A DNA stretch of 21,840 nucleotides from CAYMYN01 sp964394665 (GCA_964394665.1 CAYMYN010000052.1:1-21840), one strand, 5' to 3'. Positions 14,495 through 21,840 are shown, counted from the stretch's first letter. Numbers and translations are program-made. The notes: generated by a model from the sequence alone, not told the origin.

Positions 14495-14525
14495 TGCGCG
14501 CGCGCGGTGGGGCCGCGCGCGCGCA
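14495..14525. terminator. 13-bp perfect alternating-GC hairpin
   Basis: TGCGCGCGCGCGG (14495-14507) pairs perfectly with CCGCGCGCGCGCA (14513-14525) around a 5-nt loop. It lies in the 118-bp gap after the glycosyltransferase stop (14579) and directly upstream of a second hairpin and the sulfatase-fold start. No T tract follows on the minus strand. It may end glycosyltransferase transcription or act as an RNA structure in the downstream leader. The alternating CG run could also adopt Z-DNA. Confidence 0.55.
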
Positions 14526-14578
14526 CCGTCGGACGTGGATCCTACCCCAAGCGGGGCACGCCCGGCCCGCGAAGCCGC

Positions 14579-16849
14579 TCACACGCCCGAGAACTCGTAC
14601 ACCCGCAGATTCGGCCGCGTGACGATGGCGCGGAAGAGCTGGGGCCGCTCCTCGGCCCAGGTGCTCTCGGGCGGGAAGCCCTGGGGGTCGCGGGCATACT
14701 CGGGGCGCCGCGCGATCCAGTGCGGCATGCGCGCGCAGAGGACGATCTGGATGCCGCGCGCGCGCAGGTTCGCGATCCAGGCCTCGGCGTCGGCGCCCTC
14801 GCGGTAGTAGCCGAAGCCCGTGCGATCGCCGCGCAGCTCGTCGCGCCGCGCCGCGAGATGGCGCACCCGCTCGTGGAACGGGAGCTGGCCCAGGGCGTCG
14901 ACGTGCACGTACTCGACCTGGTTGCGGCCGCGCCAGCCGTAGCCGAACACGAGCCAGGTCGTGCCCGTGGCGGCGATGCGCAGGGGTTCGCCCCGTTCCT
15001 CGAGGGCGAGGTAGGGCTCCCACAGCTCGCGCACGGCCTGCGCCACGTGGGGCGAGCCGGGGTGGGAGGTGCGGCTGGCGATCTGGGCGCAGGCGAGCAG
15101 CAACAGCGCCGCCGCCGCCAGGCCCAGGCGCCGCGGACCGGGCCGCAGGCCCAGGGCCGTGAGCACGAACAACAACACGAGCGTCGTGAACCCGAGCGCG
15201 ATGCCGGCGTGGACGAGCGGCCCCGACTCGAGCGCGCGCATCGGCAGGGTCTCGAGGATCGCGGCGCGCTGGATGCCGAGGCTCGAGGTGAGCACCAGGG
15301 GCAACAGGCAGCTCGCGGCGAGGGCGTGCCGCAGCCACGAGCGTCCCTCCAGCGCGACGAGCAGCGGCAAGCCGATCAGCGCGTAGGCGGCCAGGCAGAA
15401 ACGCGGGTAGCCGAAGGGCACCCAGCTCACCACCGCGAAGGCGATCCACAGCGGCAGGGCGCAACCCAGCGCCAGCGCCGCGCGCGCGCGGATCTCGCGC
15501 CGGGCCCGCGCGGCGCAGACCAGGATCCCGAGCGCGAAGGGCGCGAGGTATCCGGCGTGCACCCAGGCGCGCGCATCGGCCGTCGCGGGCGAGAACAGCG
15601 CCAGGAGCCCGCGGAGCTCGCCGTAGGGCAGATCGCTCTGGTCGTAGGCTCCGTCGAACACGGTGCGGCCGCCGAGCTCGACGAGCAGCGGGAAGAGCGG
15701 ATTGCCGGTCTCGATCCAGTTGCGCAGGTACCACCAGCCCCCGGTCGCGGCGGCCAGGCCCAGGAAGGCCGCGCCGGCGCGTAGCGCGCGGGCCCGGGCC
15801 CCGTGCTTGAGCTCGGGCTCGGGCTCGGGGCGCGCGCGGCGCCGCGCGAGCCACAGCAGCACCGCCAGGGGCGTGAGCACGACCGCGACGTAGAACACCG
15901 CCAGCACCTTGGTCCCGAGCAACAGCCCGACGGCCAGGCCGAGCTGCGCTCCGCGCCCGACGCTGGCCCCCGCGCGCAGGCGCACCAGGGCCCACACCGC
16001 GGCGACCACGAACGCGGCGAAGAAGACGTCGCCGTAGAGCGAGGGCAGGAACGAGGTCGAGGACGGCTCGAGCAGCACCAGGCCCACGATCGCGGCGGTC
16101 GCGGGGCGGCCGGCGCCCAGCTCGCGCGCCAGGGCCGCCACGGCGATCGCCAGCAGCGCCCGGGCCAGGCCCTGCGCGATGGTCAGGAGCCCCAGGTCGC
16201 CGTGGGCCAGGAGGGCCCAGGCGAAGAGCGTCTCGATCCCCTTGGGGTAGTAGGCCGGCGAGTGGTTGCCGAAGGGCGGGTGGACGCGGGCGAGGGTCCC
16301 GCGCTGGATCCACTCCAGGGGCGCGACCGCGTGGTAGGAGAGGTCGTCGTTGAAGAAGATCGAGTTCAGCGCCGCGCGCGCCACCAACAGCCCGATGCCG
16401 AGGGACGCGCCGACGACGAGCGCGCTCACCAGGGGCTCGCGACGCATCCCCGCGAACAACTCGCGCGGCGCGACGCGCAGGCCGTCCGGCAGGCGCGGCG
16501 GTCCGGCGAGCACGAGGGCCGCGCCCATCGCGAGGGCCACCGGCAGCCGCGCCAGCAGCCCCAGGGCACCCAGACCCGCGAGCGTGGCGACCAGGAAGCC
16601 CGCGCTCCACAGGGCGCTGGCGAGCAACGTCGAGGACCCGCGCGCGTCGGGATCGGCGCGCCGCGCGAGCTGGGTGCCGACGCCCAGGGCCGCGGCGGCC
16701 CAGGCGAGCAGCAGCGCGCTCCCCAGGCCGACCCGCAGCGGGTGGGGGAGGTCCGTGCGCTCGAGCACGAGCGCGGCGAGCACGCCCACCAGCGCGACCG
16801 CCCCGCACTTGGACCTCACCCCTCGCGTCGCTTCCGGCCCGTCGATCAT
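14579..16849 (-). CDS. GT-C-type membrane glycosyltransferase (family 39-like)
   Basis: I choose the ATG at 16849 (756 residues). A GAGGG motif sits 6 nt ahead of it and it leaves room for the divergent oxidase promoter; longer versions would overlap that gene. The protein has many hydrophobic segments from residue 15 to about 590. After an early membrane segment comes F-F-N-D-D-L-S-Y-H (D168-D169), the acidic pair in the first large external loop typical of GT-C enzymes using polyprenyl-phosphate sugars. H-P-P-F-G-N-H-S-P-A-Y-Y-P-K-G follows. A soluble C-terminal part (about 592-756) has an alternating beta/alpha pattern and probably lies outside the membrane. By family analogy it would transfer a sugar from a lipid carrier to a protein, lipid or glycan at the cell surface. 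Acceptor and donor are unknown. No other glycan genes are adjacent. Confidence 0.75.
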   Translation of the reverse strand: MIDGPEATRGVRSKCGAVALVGVLAALVLERTDLPHPLRVGLGSALLLAWAAAALGVGTQLARRADPDARGSSTLLASALWSAGFLVATLAGLGALGLLARLPVALAMGAALVLAGPPRLPDGLRVAPRELFAGMRREPLVSALVVGASLGIGLLVARAALNSIFFNDDLSYHAVAPLEWIQRGTLARVHPPFGNHSPAYYPKGIETLFAWALLAHGDLGLLTIAQGLARALLAIAVAALARELGAGRPATAAIVGLVLLEPSSTSFLPSLYGDVFFAAFVVAAVWALVRLRAGASVGRGAQLGLAVGLLLGTKVLAVFYVAVVLTPLAVLLWLARRRARPEPEPELKHGARARALRAGAAFLGLAAATGGWWYLRNWIETGNPLFPLLVELGGRTVFDGAYDQSDLPYGELRGLLALFSPATADARAWVHAGYLAPFALGILVCAARARREIRARAALALGCALPLWIAFAVVSWVPFGYPRFCLAAYALIGLPLLVALEGRSWLRHALAASCLLPLVLTSSLGIQRAAILETLPMRALESGPLVHAGIALGFTTLVLLFVLTALGLRPGPRRLGLAAAALLLLACAQIASRTSHPGSPHVAQAVRELWEPYLALEERGEPLRIAATGTTWLVFGYGWRGRNQVEYVHVDALGQLPFHERVRHLAARRDELRGDRTGFGYYREGADAEAWIANLRARGIQIVLCARMPHWIARRPEYARDPQGFPPESTWAEERPQLFRAIVTRPNLRVYEFSGV

Positions 16850-16947
16850 CCCTCGCCCTCGGCCCGGGCCGGGCCGGGAACACGTTGCGGCGAAGCAGTC
16901 TACCACGCACCCTCGCCGCGTCCGGGCTGCTAGGTTGGCGCGGACCC
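16850..16947. promoter_or_regulatory. Divergent intergenic region
   Basis: These 98 bp separate the divergently transcribed glycosyltransferase and FAD oxidase genes and must contain both promoters if the chosen starts are right. GAGGG for the minus-strand gene is visible at its edge. No clear operator palindrome or sigma-70 boxes stand out. Confidence 0.45.
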
Positions 16948-18114
16948 ATGGCCCCGATGTCACCCCGACCCGACGTGATCGTCCTGGGCGTCGGCGCGAT
17001 GGGCGCGGCGGCCTGCGCGGCCCTCGCCCGGCGCGGCGTGCGCGTGCTCGGCCTCGAGCGCCACAGCGTGCCGCACGGCCTGGGCTCGAGCGGCGGTCAG
17101 ACCCGCTTGGTGCGCAAGGCCTACTTCGAGCATCCCGACTACGTGCCGCTCTTGCAGCGCGCCTACGAGCTGTGGGACGAACTCGGCGCGGCGAGCGGCG
17201 AACGGCTGCTGCACCGCACGGGCCTGGTCTGCGCCGGCGCGCCCAGCGGCCCGCTGATCGCCGGGACGCGCGGGGCGGCGCGCCTCCACGGACTGCCCAT
17301 CGAGGAGCTGGACCTGCCCGAGCTCGCGCGGCGCGTGCCCGCCCTGCGCCTGCCGCCGGACCACGCGGCGCTCCTCGATCCCGAGGGCGGCTTCGTGTTG
17401 TGCGAGCGCGCCGTCGCGGCCTTCGTCCGCGAGGCCGAGCGCCACGGCGCGCGCATCCAGAGCGGCGTGCGCGCCCTGGGCTGGAGTGCGGGACCGAGCG
17501 GCGTCACGGTGCGCACCGAGACCGAGGTCTTCTCCGCCGCGCGCCTGGTGCTCGCCCCCGGGGCCTGGGCGCCGGGGCTGCTCGCCGACCACGGCCCGCG
17601 CCTCGAGGTGACGCGCCAGACCCTGGGCTGGTTCGCGCCCCCCGACCCGGCGCCGTTCGCGCTGGGGCGTTTCCCGTGCTGGGCCGTCGAGCACGGGGCG
17701 GACGGCGCGCAGGGCCTCTTCTATGGCTTCCCCATCCTGCCGGCGGGCCTGGCCGCGGGCCCGGCCGGTCTGAAGTGCGCCCACCACCTGCCGGGGGCTC
17801 GGACCGATCCCGACGCCGTCGAGCGCGCGCCGAGCGCCGCCGACGAACGCGCCCTGCGCGCCGGCCCCGAGCGCTACCTCCCCGCCGCCGCGGGCCCGAC
17901 GGTCGCCGTCCACGTCTGCCTCTACACCCTCAGCCCCGACGGCCACTTCGTGCTCGACCTGCACCCCGCGCACCCCGAGGTGGCCCTGGCCTGCGGCTTC
18001 AGCGGGCACGGCTTCAAGTTCGCGCCGGTGATCGGAGAGGCGCTCGCCGACCTCGCGCTCGAGGGGCGCAGCGCGCTGCCGATCGCCTTCCTCGGCCTGG
18101 CGCGCTTCGCCTGA
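16948..18114 (+). CDS. FAD-dependent amine oxidase of the monomeric sarcosine/pipecolate oxidase family
   Basis: Starting at ATG 16948 (388 residues; 16957 is an alternative), the protein has an N-terminal dinucleotide fold G-V-G-A-M-G (14-19) ending in L-E for the FAD ribose. It then has S-S-G-G-Q-T-R-L-V-R-K-A-Y-F-E, closer to pipecolate oxidase (PIPOX) than to the H-H-G-D-T-R-I-I-R of bacterial MSOX/SolA. G-L-K-C-A-H-H keeps the Lys and His equivalent to MSOX Lys265 and His269. C324 in V-C-L-Y-T-L-S-P-D-G-H-F is the expected site of covalent flavin attachment. G-F-S-G-H-G-F-K-F-A-P-V-I-G near the end is diagnostic. It should oxidise a secondary amine (sarcosine, N-methyl amino acid or pipecolate) with O2, giving H2O2 and imine or aldehyde. 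The exact substrate is open. It is followed 49 nt later by an anion symporter. Confidence 0.9.
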   Translation: MAPMSPRPDVIVLGVGAMGAAACAALARRGVRVLGLERHSVPHGLGSSGGQTRLVRKAYFEHPDYVPLLQRAYELWDELGAASGERLLHRTGLVCAGAPSGPLIAGTRGAARLHGLPIEELDLPELARRVPALRLPPDHAALLDPEGGFVLCERAVAAFVREAERHGARIQSGVRALGWSAGPSGVTVRTETEVFSAARLVLAPGAWAPGLLADHGPRLEVTRQTLGWFAPPDPAPFALGRFPCWAVEHGADGAQGLFYGFPILPAGLAAGPAGLKCAHHLPGARTDPDAVERAPSAADERALRAGPERYLPAAAGPTVAVHVCLYTLSPDGHFVLDLHPAHPEVALACGFSGHGFKFAPVIGEALADLALEGRSALPIAFLGLARFA

Positions 18115-18163
18115 GCGTCCGGGCTCCGATCCACGGGGCACGCTCCCGTATGCTGCTCGCCCC

Positions 18164-19717
18164 ATGCCCGGCGACCCCATCCCCTGGCGCGTTCGCACCC
18201 GCTTCGTGGGCCTCGTGGGCGGCCCGCTGTTGGCGTCGGCGCTCTACTGGCTGCTGCCGACCTCGTTCGTGGACGGCAGCGGGGCCGAGGTCGCCTTCGG
18301 CCACGCCGGCCGCGCCACCCTGGCCTGCATGGCCTGGATGGCGACCTGGTGGTTGAGCGAGGCGATCGACATCTCGGCCACGGCCCTGCTGCCGATCGCG
18401 TTGTTCCCGCTGCTCGGCGTGGCCACGATCGGCGAAGCCACGGCGCCCTACGCCCGCGACCTCGTGTTCCTGTTCCTGGGCGGCTTCCTGCTGGCCCTCG
18501 CCATGCAGCGCTGGGGGCTCGACCGGCGCATCGCGCTCTCGACCCTACGCCTGGTCGGCACGCGCCCGGCGGGCATGATCGGCGGGTTCATGCTCGTCAC
18601 GGCGACCCTGAGCATGTGGGTCTCGAACACCGCCACGGCGGCCATGATGCTGCCGATCGGCCTGAGCGTGGTGGACCTGGTGGTGCGCCAGGAGACCGGC
18701 GCGCCGCTCGACGGCCACGCGAGCCTCGAGGCCACGGGGCGCGGAGCGCGCAACTTCGCGCTCTCGCTGATGCTCGGCATCGCCTACGCGGCCTCGATCG
18801 GGGGCCTGGCCACGATCATCGGCTCGCCGCCCAACGGGATCCTGGTGCAGTTCCTGCGGGACAACCTCGGGCGCGAGATCGGCTTCGCCGAGTGGATGCT
18901 CGTCGGCGGGCCGTTGACGGCGGTCTTCCTGCCGCTGGCCTGGGTGCTCGTCACCTGGGTGCTGTACCCGATCCCGATCCGGCGCATCGAGGGTGGGGCG
19001 GAGCTGGTGCGCGCCGAGCTCGCGCGCCTGGGCCCCATGCAGCGCGGCGAACGGGTGGTGATGACGGTCTTCTTCCTGACCGCGGGCCTGTGGATCACGC
19101 GGCCCCTGCTGGTCGGGCTCACCCTCGGGGAGGGGCCCGACGCCTGGCGGCCGCTGGCGGGCCTCTCGGACTCGGGCATCGCGATCCTGGCCGGCCTCTC
19201 GCTGTTCGTGATCCCCGCCCGGCCGCGGGAGGGCGTGTTCACCATGGACTGGGCGCACGCGATGCGCGTGCCCTGGGGCATCCTGATCCTGTTCGGCGGC
19301 GGCCTCTCGCTGGCGGCGGCCGTGGAGGCGGGCGGCGTGGCCGAGTTCCTCGGTAGCCAGGCCCTGCACCTGGCCGGAGTGCCGCCGCTGCTCCTGGTCG
19401 TGCTGGTAACGGCGGCGGTGATCTTCCTGACCGAGCTGACCTCGAACACGGCCACCGCCGCGACCCTGATCCCGCTGCTCGCCGGCCTGGCCCCGGGCCT
19501 GGGCCTCGCCCCCGAGTACCTGATCTTCCCGGCCACCCTGGCCGCGAGCTGCGCCTTCATGATGCCCGTCGCGACGCCGCCCAACGCGATCGTCTTCGCC
19601 TCGGGCCACGTCACGATCCAACAGATGTGCAAGGCCGGCCTGTGGCTCAATCTCCTGGGGATCGTGCTGGTGACGGCCCTGATGTACCTGGTCCTGGTCC
19701 CCCTCCTGGGCCTCTGA
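18164..19717 (+). CDS. SLC13/DASS-family sodium:anion (dicarboxylate) symporter
   Basis: This 517-residue integral membrane protein shows the two inverted-repeat signature motifs of the divalent anion:sodium symporters: S-N-T at 154-156 (M-W-V-S-N-T-A-T-A-A) and again at 427-429 (L-T-S-N-T-A-T-A-A-T). Each is followed by its partner loop, G-S-P-P-N-G-I and A-T-P-P-N-A-I. Hydrophobic segments span the full length, and length is normal for the family. Known members import dicarboxylates, citrate or sulfate with Na+; the anion cannot be chosen from sequence alone. It lies 49 nt after the amine oxidase on the same strand and may be co-transcribed, but no strong ribosome-binding site is visible before ATG 18164. 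Confidence 0.92.
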   Translation: MPGDPIPWRVRTRFVGLVGGPLLASALYWLLPTSFVDGSGAEVAFGHAGRATLACMAWMATWWLSEAIDISATALLPIALFPLLGVATIGEATAPYARDLVFLFLGGFLLALAMQRWGLDRRIALSTLRLVGTRPAGMIGGFMLVTATLSMWVSNTATAAMMLPIGLSVVDLVVRQETGAPLDGHASLEATGRGARNFALSLMLGIAYAASIGGLATIIGSPPNGILVQFLRDNLGREIGFAEWMLVGGPLTAVFLPLAWVLVTWVLYPIPIRRIEGGAELVRAELARLGPMQRGERVVMTVFFLTAGLWITRPLLVGLTLGEGPDAWRPLAGLSDSGIAILAGLSLFVIPARPREGVFTMDWAHAMRVPWGILILFGGGLSLAAAVEAGGVAEFLGSQALHLAGVPPLLLVVLVTAAVIFLTELTSNTATAATLIPLLAGLAPGLGLAPEYLIFPATLAASCAFMMPVATPPNAIVFASGHVTIQQMCKAGLWLNLLGIVLVTALMYLVLVPLLGL

Positions 19718-20032
19718 TCGAGCTCGCGGAGCATCCCGGCGAGTGGCGGGGAGCGCTCGAGGGAGCGCATCGGAAGGCGCGCGCTCGCGGCTCGCGCACG
19801 GCGCGCGCGGCGTCGGAACGGCCGGAACTCGGGGGGTGAAGGGGTGCGAGCGACCGGTTTCTGCGGAAAAACCGCGTTTCTCGCCCTGTTCCCTATGGAC
19901 TACGCCGCGTTTTCTCTATCAAACGTAGGGCAGAACGGGCGTTCGCGCGGATGAGCCGCGCCGCCCGGGCCCCGGATCCGCCCCGACGGCGCGGTCCGGC
20001 CCCACACCGAACAACCCCGAGGAGTTCCCAGG
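19718..20032. promoter_or_regulatory. 315-bp intergenic region upstream of the HU gene
   Basis: The first ~130 bp are very GC-rich with short imperfect GCGC-type repeats and no supported gene. Around 19855-19874, CGGTTT and AAACCG form a 6-bp stem with an 8-nt loop, followed by GTTTCTCG, a possible terminator for the symporter gene. From about 19855 to 19930 the DNA is unusually AT-rich for this window and probably carries the HU promoter, though I cannot name exact -35/-10 boxes. GAGGAG at 20019-20024, 8 nt before the HU start, is a good ribosome-binding site. Confidence 0.55.
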
Positions 20033-20422
20033 ATGGCGAAGAAGATGGCCAAGAAGGCAGCCAAGAAGACCACCACCCGCGCGGCCGCCCCCAAGAAGGT
20101 GGTCAAGATCAGCCCGGCGAGCGCGATGCGCCGCAAGGGCGAGATCTTCAACACGATCGCCGAGCAGACCGAGCTCTCGCGCAAGCAGGTCGTCTCGGTG
20201 TTCGACACCCTGAACGCGATCCTGGCCGCGGATCTCTCCAAGAAGGGCCCCAAGATCGCCCTCATCCCGGGCCTGGCGAAGATCGTCGTCCAGCACAAGC
20301 CGGCCACCAAGGCGCGCAAGGGCATCAACCCCTTCACCGGCGAGCCGACCACCTTCAAGGCCAAGCCGGCCCGCAGCGTGGTGAAGGTCCGCGCGCTGAA
20401 GTCCCTGAAGGACATGGCCTGA
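20033..20422 (+). CDS. HU-family nucleoid DNA-binding protein with Lys/Ala-rich N-terminal tail
   Basis: The 129-residue product begins with a basic tail of about 25 residues built from A-K-K repeats (A-K-K-M-A-K-K-A-A-K-K), then T-T-T-R-A-A-A-P-K-K. The HU/IHF fold follows (about 33-129): helices with F-N-T-I-A-E-Q-T-E-L-S-R-K-Q-V, the strand P-K-I-A-L-I-P-G-L-A-K-I, and the DNA-binding arm with G-I-N-P-F-T-G-E-P, whose Pro intercalates DNA in HU/IHF. It ends in the usual F-K-A-K-P-A-R-S-V-V-K-V. The tail resembles histone H1 C-termini and may add nonspecific DNA contacts or compaction. A GAGGAG ribosome-binding site with 8-nt spacing suggests strong expression. The gene is monocistronic, flanked by an AT-rich upstream region and a strong hairpin downstream. 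Confidence 0.93.
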   Translation: MAKKMAKKAAKKTTTRAAAPKKVVKISPASAMRRKGEIFNTIAEQTELSRKQVVSVFDTLNAILAADLSKKGPKIALIPGLAKIVVQHKPATKARKGINPFTGEPTTFKAKPARSVVKVRALKSLKDMA

Positions 20423-20473
20423 TCCCCGCGGGATCCAGGCACTCCCTCCCGATCCCCCCAGGGGAACGGAGGA

Positions 20474-20511
20474 ACGGGCGCGCCGGCTCCACCGGGAGCC
20501 GGCGCGCCCGT
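20474..20511. terminator. Strong hairpin between convergent HU and M60 genes
   Basis: ACGGGCGCGCCGGCTCC (20474-20490) pairs perfectly over 17 bp with its complement at 20495-20511, leaving a 4-nt loop (ACCG). It starts 52 nt after the HU stop and ends 23 nt before the end of the convergent minus-strand gene, so it probably terminates both. There is no T tract on either side, common for terminators in very GC-rich bacteria. Confidence 0.75.
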
Positions 20512-20533
20512 CGCATGCACCGAGCGTCCGCGA

Positions 20534-21840
20534 TCAGGGGAAGGGTGCCAGGTGCGACAGGGCCGGCGCGACGTCGGGGGAGAGAGGCCAGCCGCAGGCG
20601 GCGAAGTAGGCGCCGAGGTCGCGCTCGACGAGCCGCGAGAGGCGCAGCGCCCATTGGTCGCGCACCGCCTGGTCGCCGCGCGGCGGCCCGAGCCCCAGGG
20701 GGTCGGAAGCGGGATCGGCGGCCACGGCGCGATGTTCGGCGAACAGGCGCGTGAACGGCTCCCAGCCGAAGGCGAGCTGCAGCTCGACGAAGGGCGCCAG
20801 GGCCAGGAAGGGATCGCGCTCGAGCTCGCGGAAGCCGGCCCGGCCCGCGGCGACCCGCGCGCGGTGCTCGGCCAGCGCGGGCAGCAGCCCGCCGCCGCGC
20901 TCGTGTTCGCGCACGGCGATGCCGAGCTCCCGCTCGAGGGCGTGCAGGACGAACAGGTTGCAGGTCACCTCGACCAGCTCGCTGCTCGTCCAGGCGCCGG
21001 CCTGCGCGTTGTGGCCGAGCTCGTGGAACAGGCCCCAGTCGCCCCGCTGGCGCAGGGCGTCGAGGTCGAGCGCGTCCCTCGCGCTCACCAGGTGCGCCAT
21101 GATGGGGTAGCCCGAGTGCATCCAGCCGGCCGAGATCTCCTCGTCGAAGACGAAGCGCTCAGGGCGCACGGACGAGTCCACGCCGCGGCCGTCGGCGTGC
21201 AGCGGGGCGCCGAGCAGGGCCGCGTGGGCCTCCCAGATCCGATCCCAGTAGGCGATCACCCCCAGCGGATCGGTGCAGGCCCGCGCGGCGTCGGCGGGCA
21301 CGGTCAGGATCACGCGCTGGCCCTCGAGCTCGACCCATGGCGCGCGGGCGTCCTGCGGCAACGCGCGCAGGGCGGCCCCGAAGGCGCGCAGCTCGGTCGG
21401 GCCGGCGCCGAGCGTCAGGCGCGGGGCGGGGAGGGCGCCCTCGACCTCGAGCCGCAGCGGCGCGCGGTTCGGCCGGCGCAACTCGAGGTACACGAGGCCG
21501 CCGAAGGGGCTCGCGAGCTCGAGCGCGCCCTCGGCGGGGAGCTCGCGCACGACGCTGATCTCGGGCCAGCGTTTCCAACCTTCGCGGTGCCAGAGCCGAT
21601 CGGAGTGGGCCCCGATGCGCACCTGCGCGCGCCCGGGTAGGGCGCCCTCGGCGACGCGCACGCGCACCGCGCCACCCGCCGGGGCCCACAGCCCCAGGCT
21701 GCGCCAACCCGCGGGTCCGGGGGCCAACTCGAGCGCCGCGGGGCCCGCGGGCGGAGCGCCGTCCGCGCGGCCGGGGAAGCGCTCGCTGCCCGGCGCGGCG
21801 GGCACGTCGCGCGCCGGCATGGCGTTCCAGCGGCGCGACC
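20534..21840 (-). CDS. M60-like (enhancin-type) zinc metallopeptidase, probably 5'-truncated by the window
   Basis: The frame is open to the window edge. An ATG at 21820 exists, but residues before it (S-R-R-W-N-A) read on in frame, so the true start is probably outside. Numbered from that ATG (428 residues), the N-terminal part matches the M60 lead-in: F-P-G (15-17), W-R-S-L-G-L-W-A-P-A-G-G (39-50), V-R-I-G-A-H-S-D (67-74) and S-P-F-G-G-L-V-Y (104-111). The active site is H-E-L-G-H-N (H266, E267, H270) with E284 in E-V-T-C-N-L-F as third ligand, fitting HExxH-x(8,24)-E. Known M60 enzymes cleave mucin-like glycoproteins and are often secreted. The missing N-terminus would hold any signal peptide or extra modules. 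It converges on the HU gene across a shared hairpin. Confidence 0.85.
   Translation of the reverse strand, partial: SRRWNAMPARDVPAAPGSERFPGRADGAPPAGPAALELAPGPAGWRSLGLWAPAGGAVRVRVAEGALPGRAQVRIGAHSDRLWHREGWKRWPEISVVRELPAEGALELASPFGGLVYLELRRPNRAPLRLEVEGALPAPRLTLGAGPTELRAFGAALRALPQDARAPWVELEGQRVILTVPADAARACTDPLGVIAYWDRIWEAHAALLGAPLHADGRGVDSSVRPERFVFDEEISAGWMHSGYPIMAHLVSARDALDLDALRQRGDWGLFHELGHNAQAGAWTSSELVEVTCNLFVLHALERELGIAVREHERGGGLLPALAEHRARVAAGRAGFRELERDPFLALAPFVELQLAFGWEPFTRLFAEHRAVAADPASDPLGLGPPRGDQAVRDQWALRLSRLVERDLGAYFAACGWPLSPDVAPALSHLAPFP

Noticed and set aside
14461..14526. GTG start at 14526 for the sulfatase-fold protein
   Set aside because: It lies within the perfect GC hairpin and adds 22 residues ahead of a complete lipoprotein signal peptide.
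11737..14622. Long plus-strand open frame opposite the pilin and sulfatase-fold genes
   Set aside because: It is antisense to genes with clear motifs, spans the gap between two of them, and has no recognisable domain or ribosome-binding site.
15803..16933. Plus-strand open frame opposite the glycosyltransferase
   Set aside because: Its translation is Gln/Arg/His-rich low complexity, while the opposite strand encodes regular hydrophobic membrane segments.
16850..16963. N-terminal extension of the glycosyltransferase to 16963
   Set aside because: The extra 38 residues are Arg/Cys-rich and not membrane-like, they overlap the divergent oxidase start, and the ATG at 16849 has a good ribosome-binding site.
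1..21840. CRISPR array, tRNA/rRNA genes, insertion sequence or defence island
   Set aside because: No regularly spaced repeats, no tRNA-like cloverleaf, no transposase or integrase motifs and no nuclease/helicase defence genes were seen on either strand.

Overview
The window (about 70-75% GC) looks like chromosomal DNA of a high-GC member of the Planctomycetota. The best marker is the tandem pair of a PSCyt1/DUF1549/DUF1553 protein and a Tat-exported DUF1501 protein. This pair is characteristic of Planctomycetota and a few relatives. Other genes fit the same picture: lipoproteins, a sulfatase-fold hydrolase, prepilin-like proteins with calcium-loop motifs, a planctomycete-style HEAT protein and an HU protein with a Lys/Ala tail. 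I see no tRNA, rRNA, CRISPR array, insertion sequence or transposase, and no complete defence system.

Layout. 1-544 (+): 3' part of a sensor histidine kinase. 545-1679: an AT-richer island (clearly lower GC than its flanks) with one unrecognised membrane-anchored gene, bounded by an exact 17-bp direct repeat. 1666-16849: nine genes on the minus strand. In transcription order these are a GT-C-type membrane glycosyltransferase, a sulfatase-fold lipoprotein with Thr in place of the usual Cys/Ser, three tightly packed minor (pseudo)pilin genes of PilV/PilW/PilX (GspI/J/K) type, an exported HEAT-repeat protein, the PSCyt1/DUF1549/DUF1553 protein, the DUF1501 protein and a DUF4932-like metallopeptidase lipoprotein. 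16948-19717 (+): an FAD amine oxidase of the monomeric sarcosine/pipecolate oxidase family, then an SLC13/DASS anion:sodium symporter. 20033-20422 (+): an HU-family nucleoid protein. 20534-21840 (-): an M60-like metallopeptidase, apparently cut at its 5' end by the window edge.

How the genes relate. Most of the minus-strand block encodes exported or membrane proteins (lipoproteins, Tat and Sec substrates, pilins), so the region mainly concerns the cell envelope. The pilin trio lacks a major pilin, ATPase, platform protein and prepilin peptidase here, so it would have to work with machinery encoded elsewhere. The amine oxidase and the anion symporter could form a small uptake/catabolism unit. 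I do not see a convincing new multigene system. The best leads are the repeat-bounded low-GC island, the calcium-loop motifs across the pilin cassette with a solenoid-like PilX, the Thr-type sulfatase-fold enzyme behind two strong leader hairpins, and the carbohydrate-binding-like insert inside the PSCyt1/DUF1549/DUF1553 protein.
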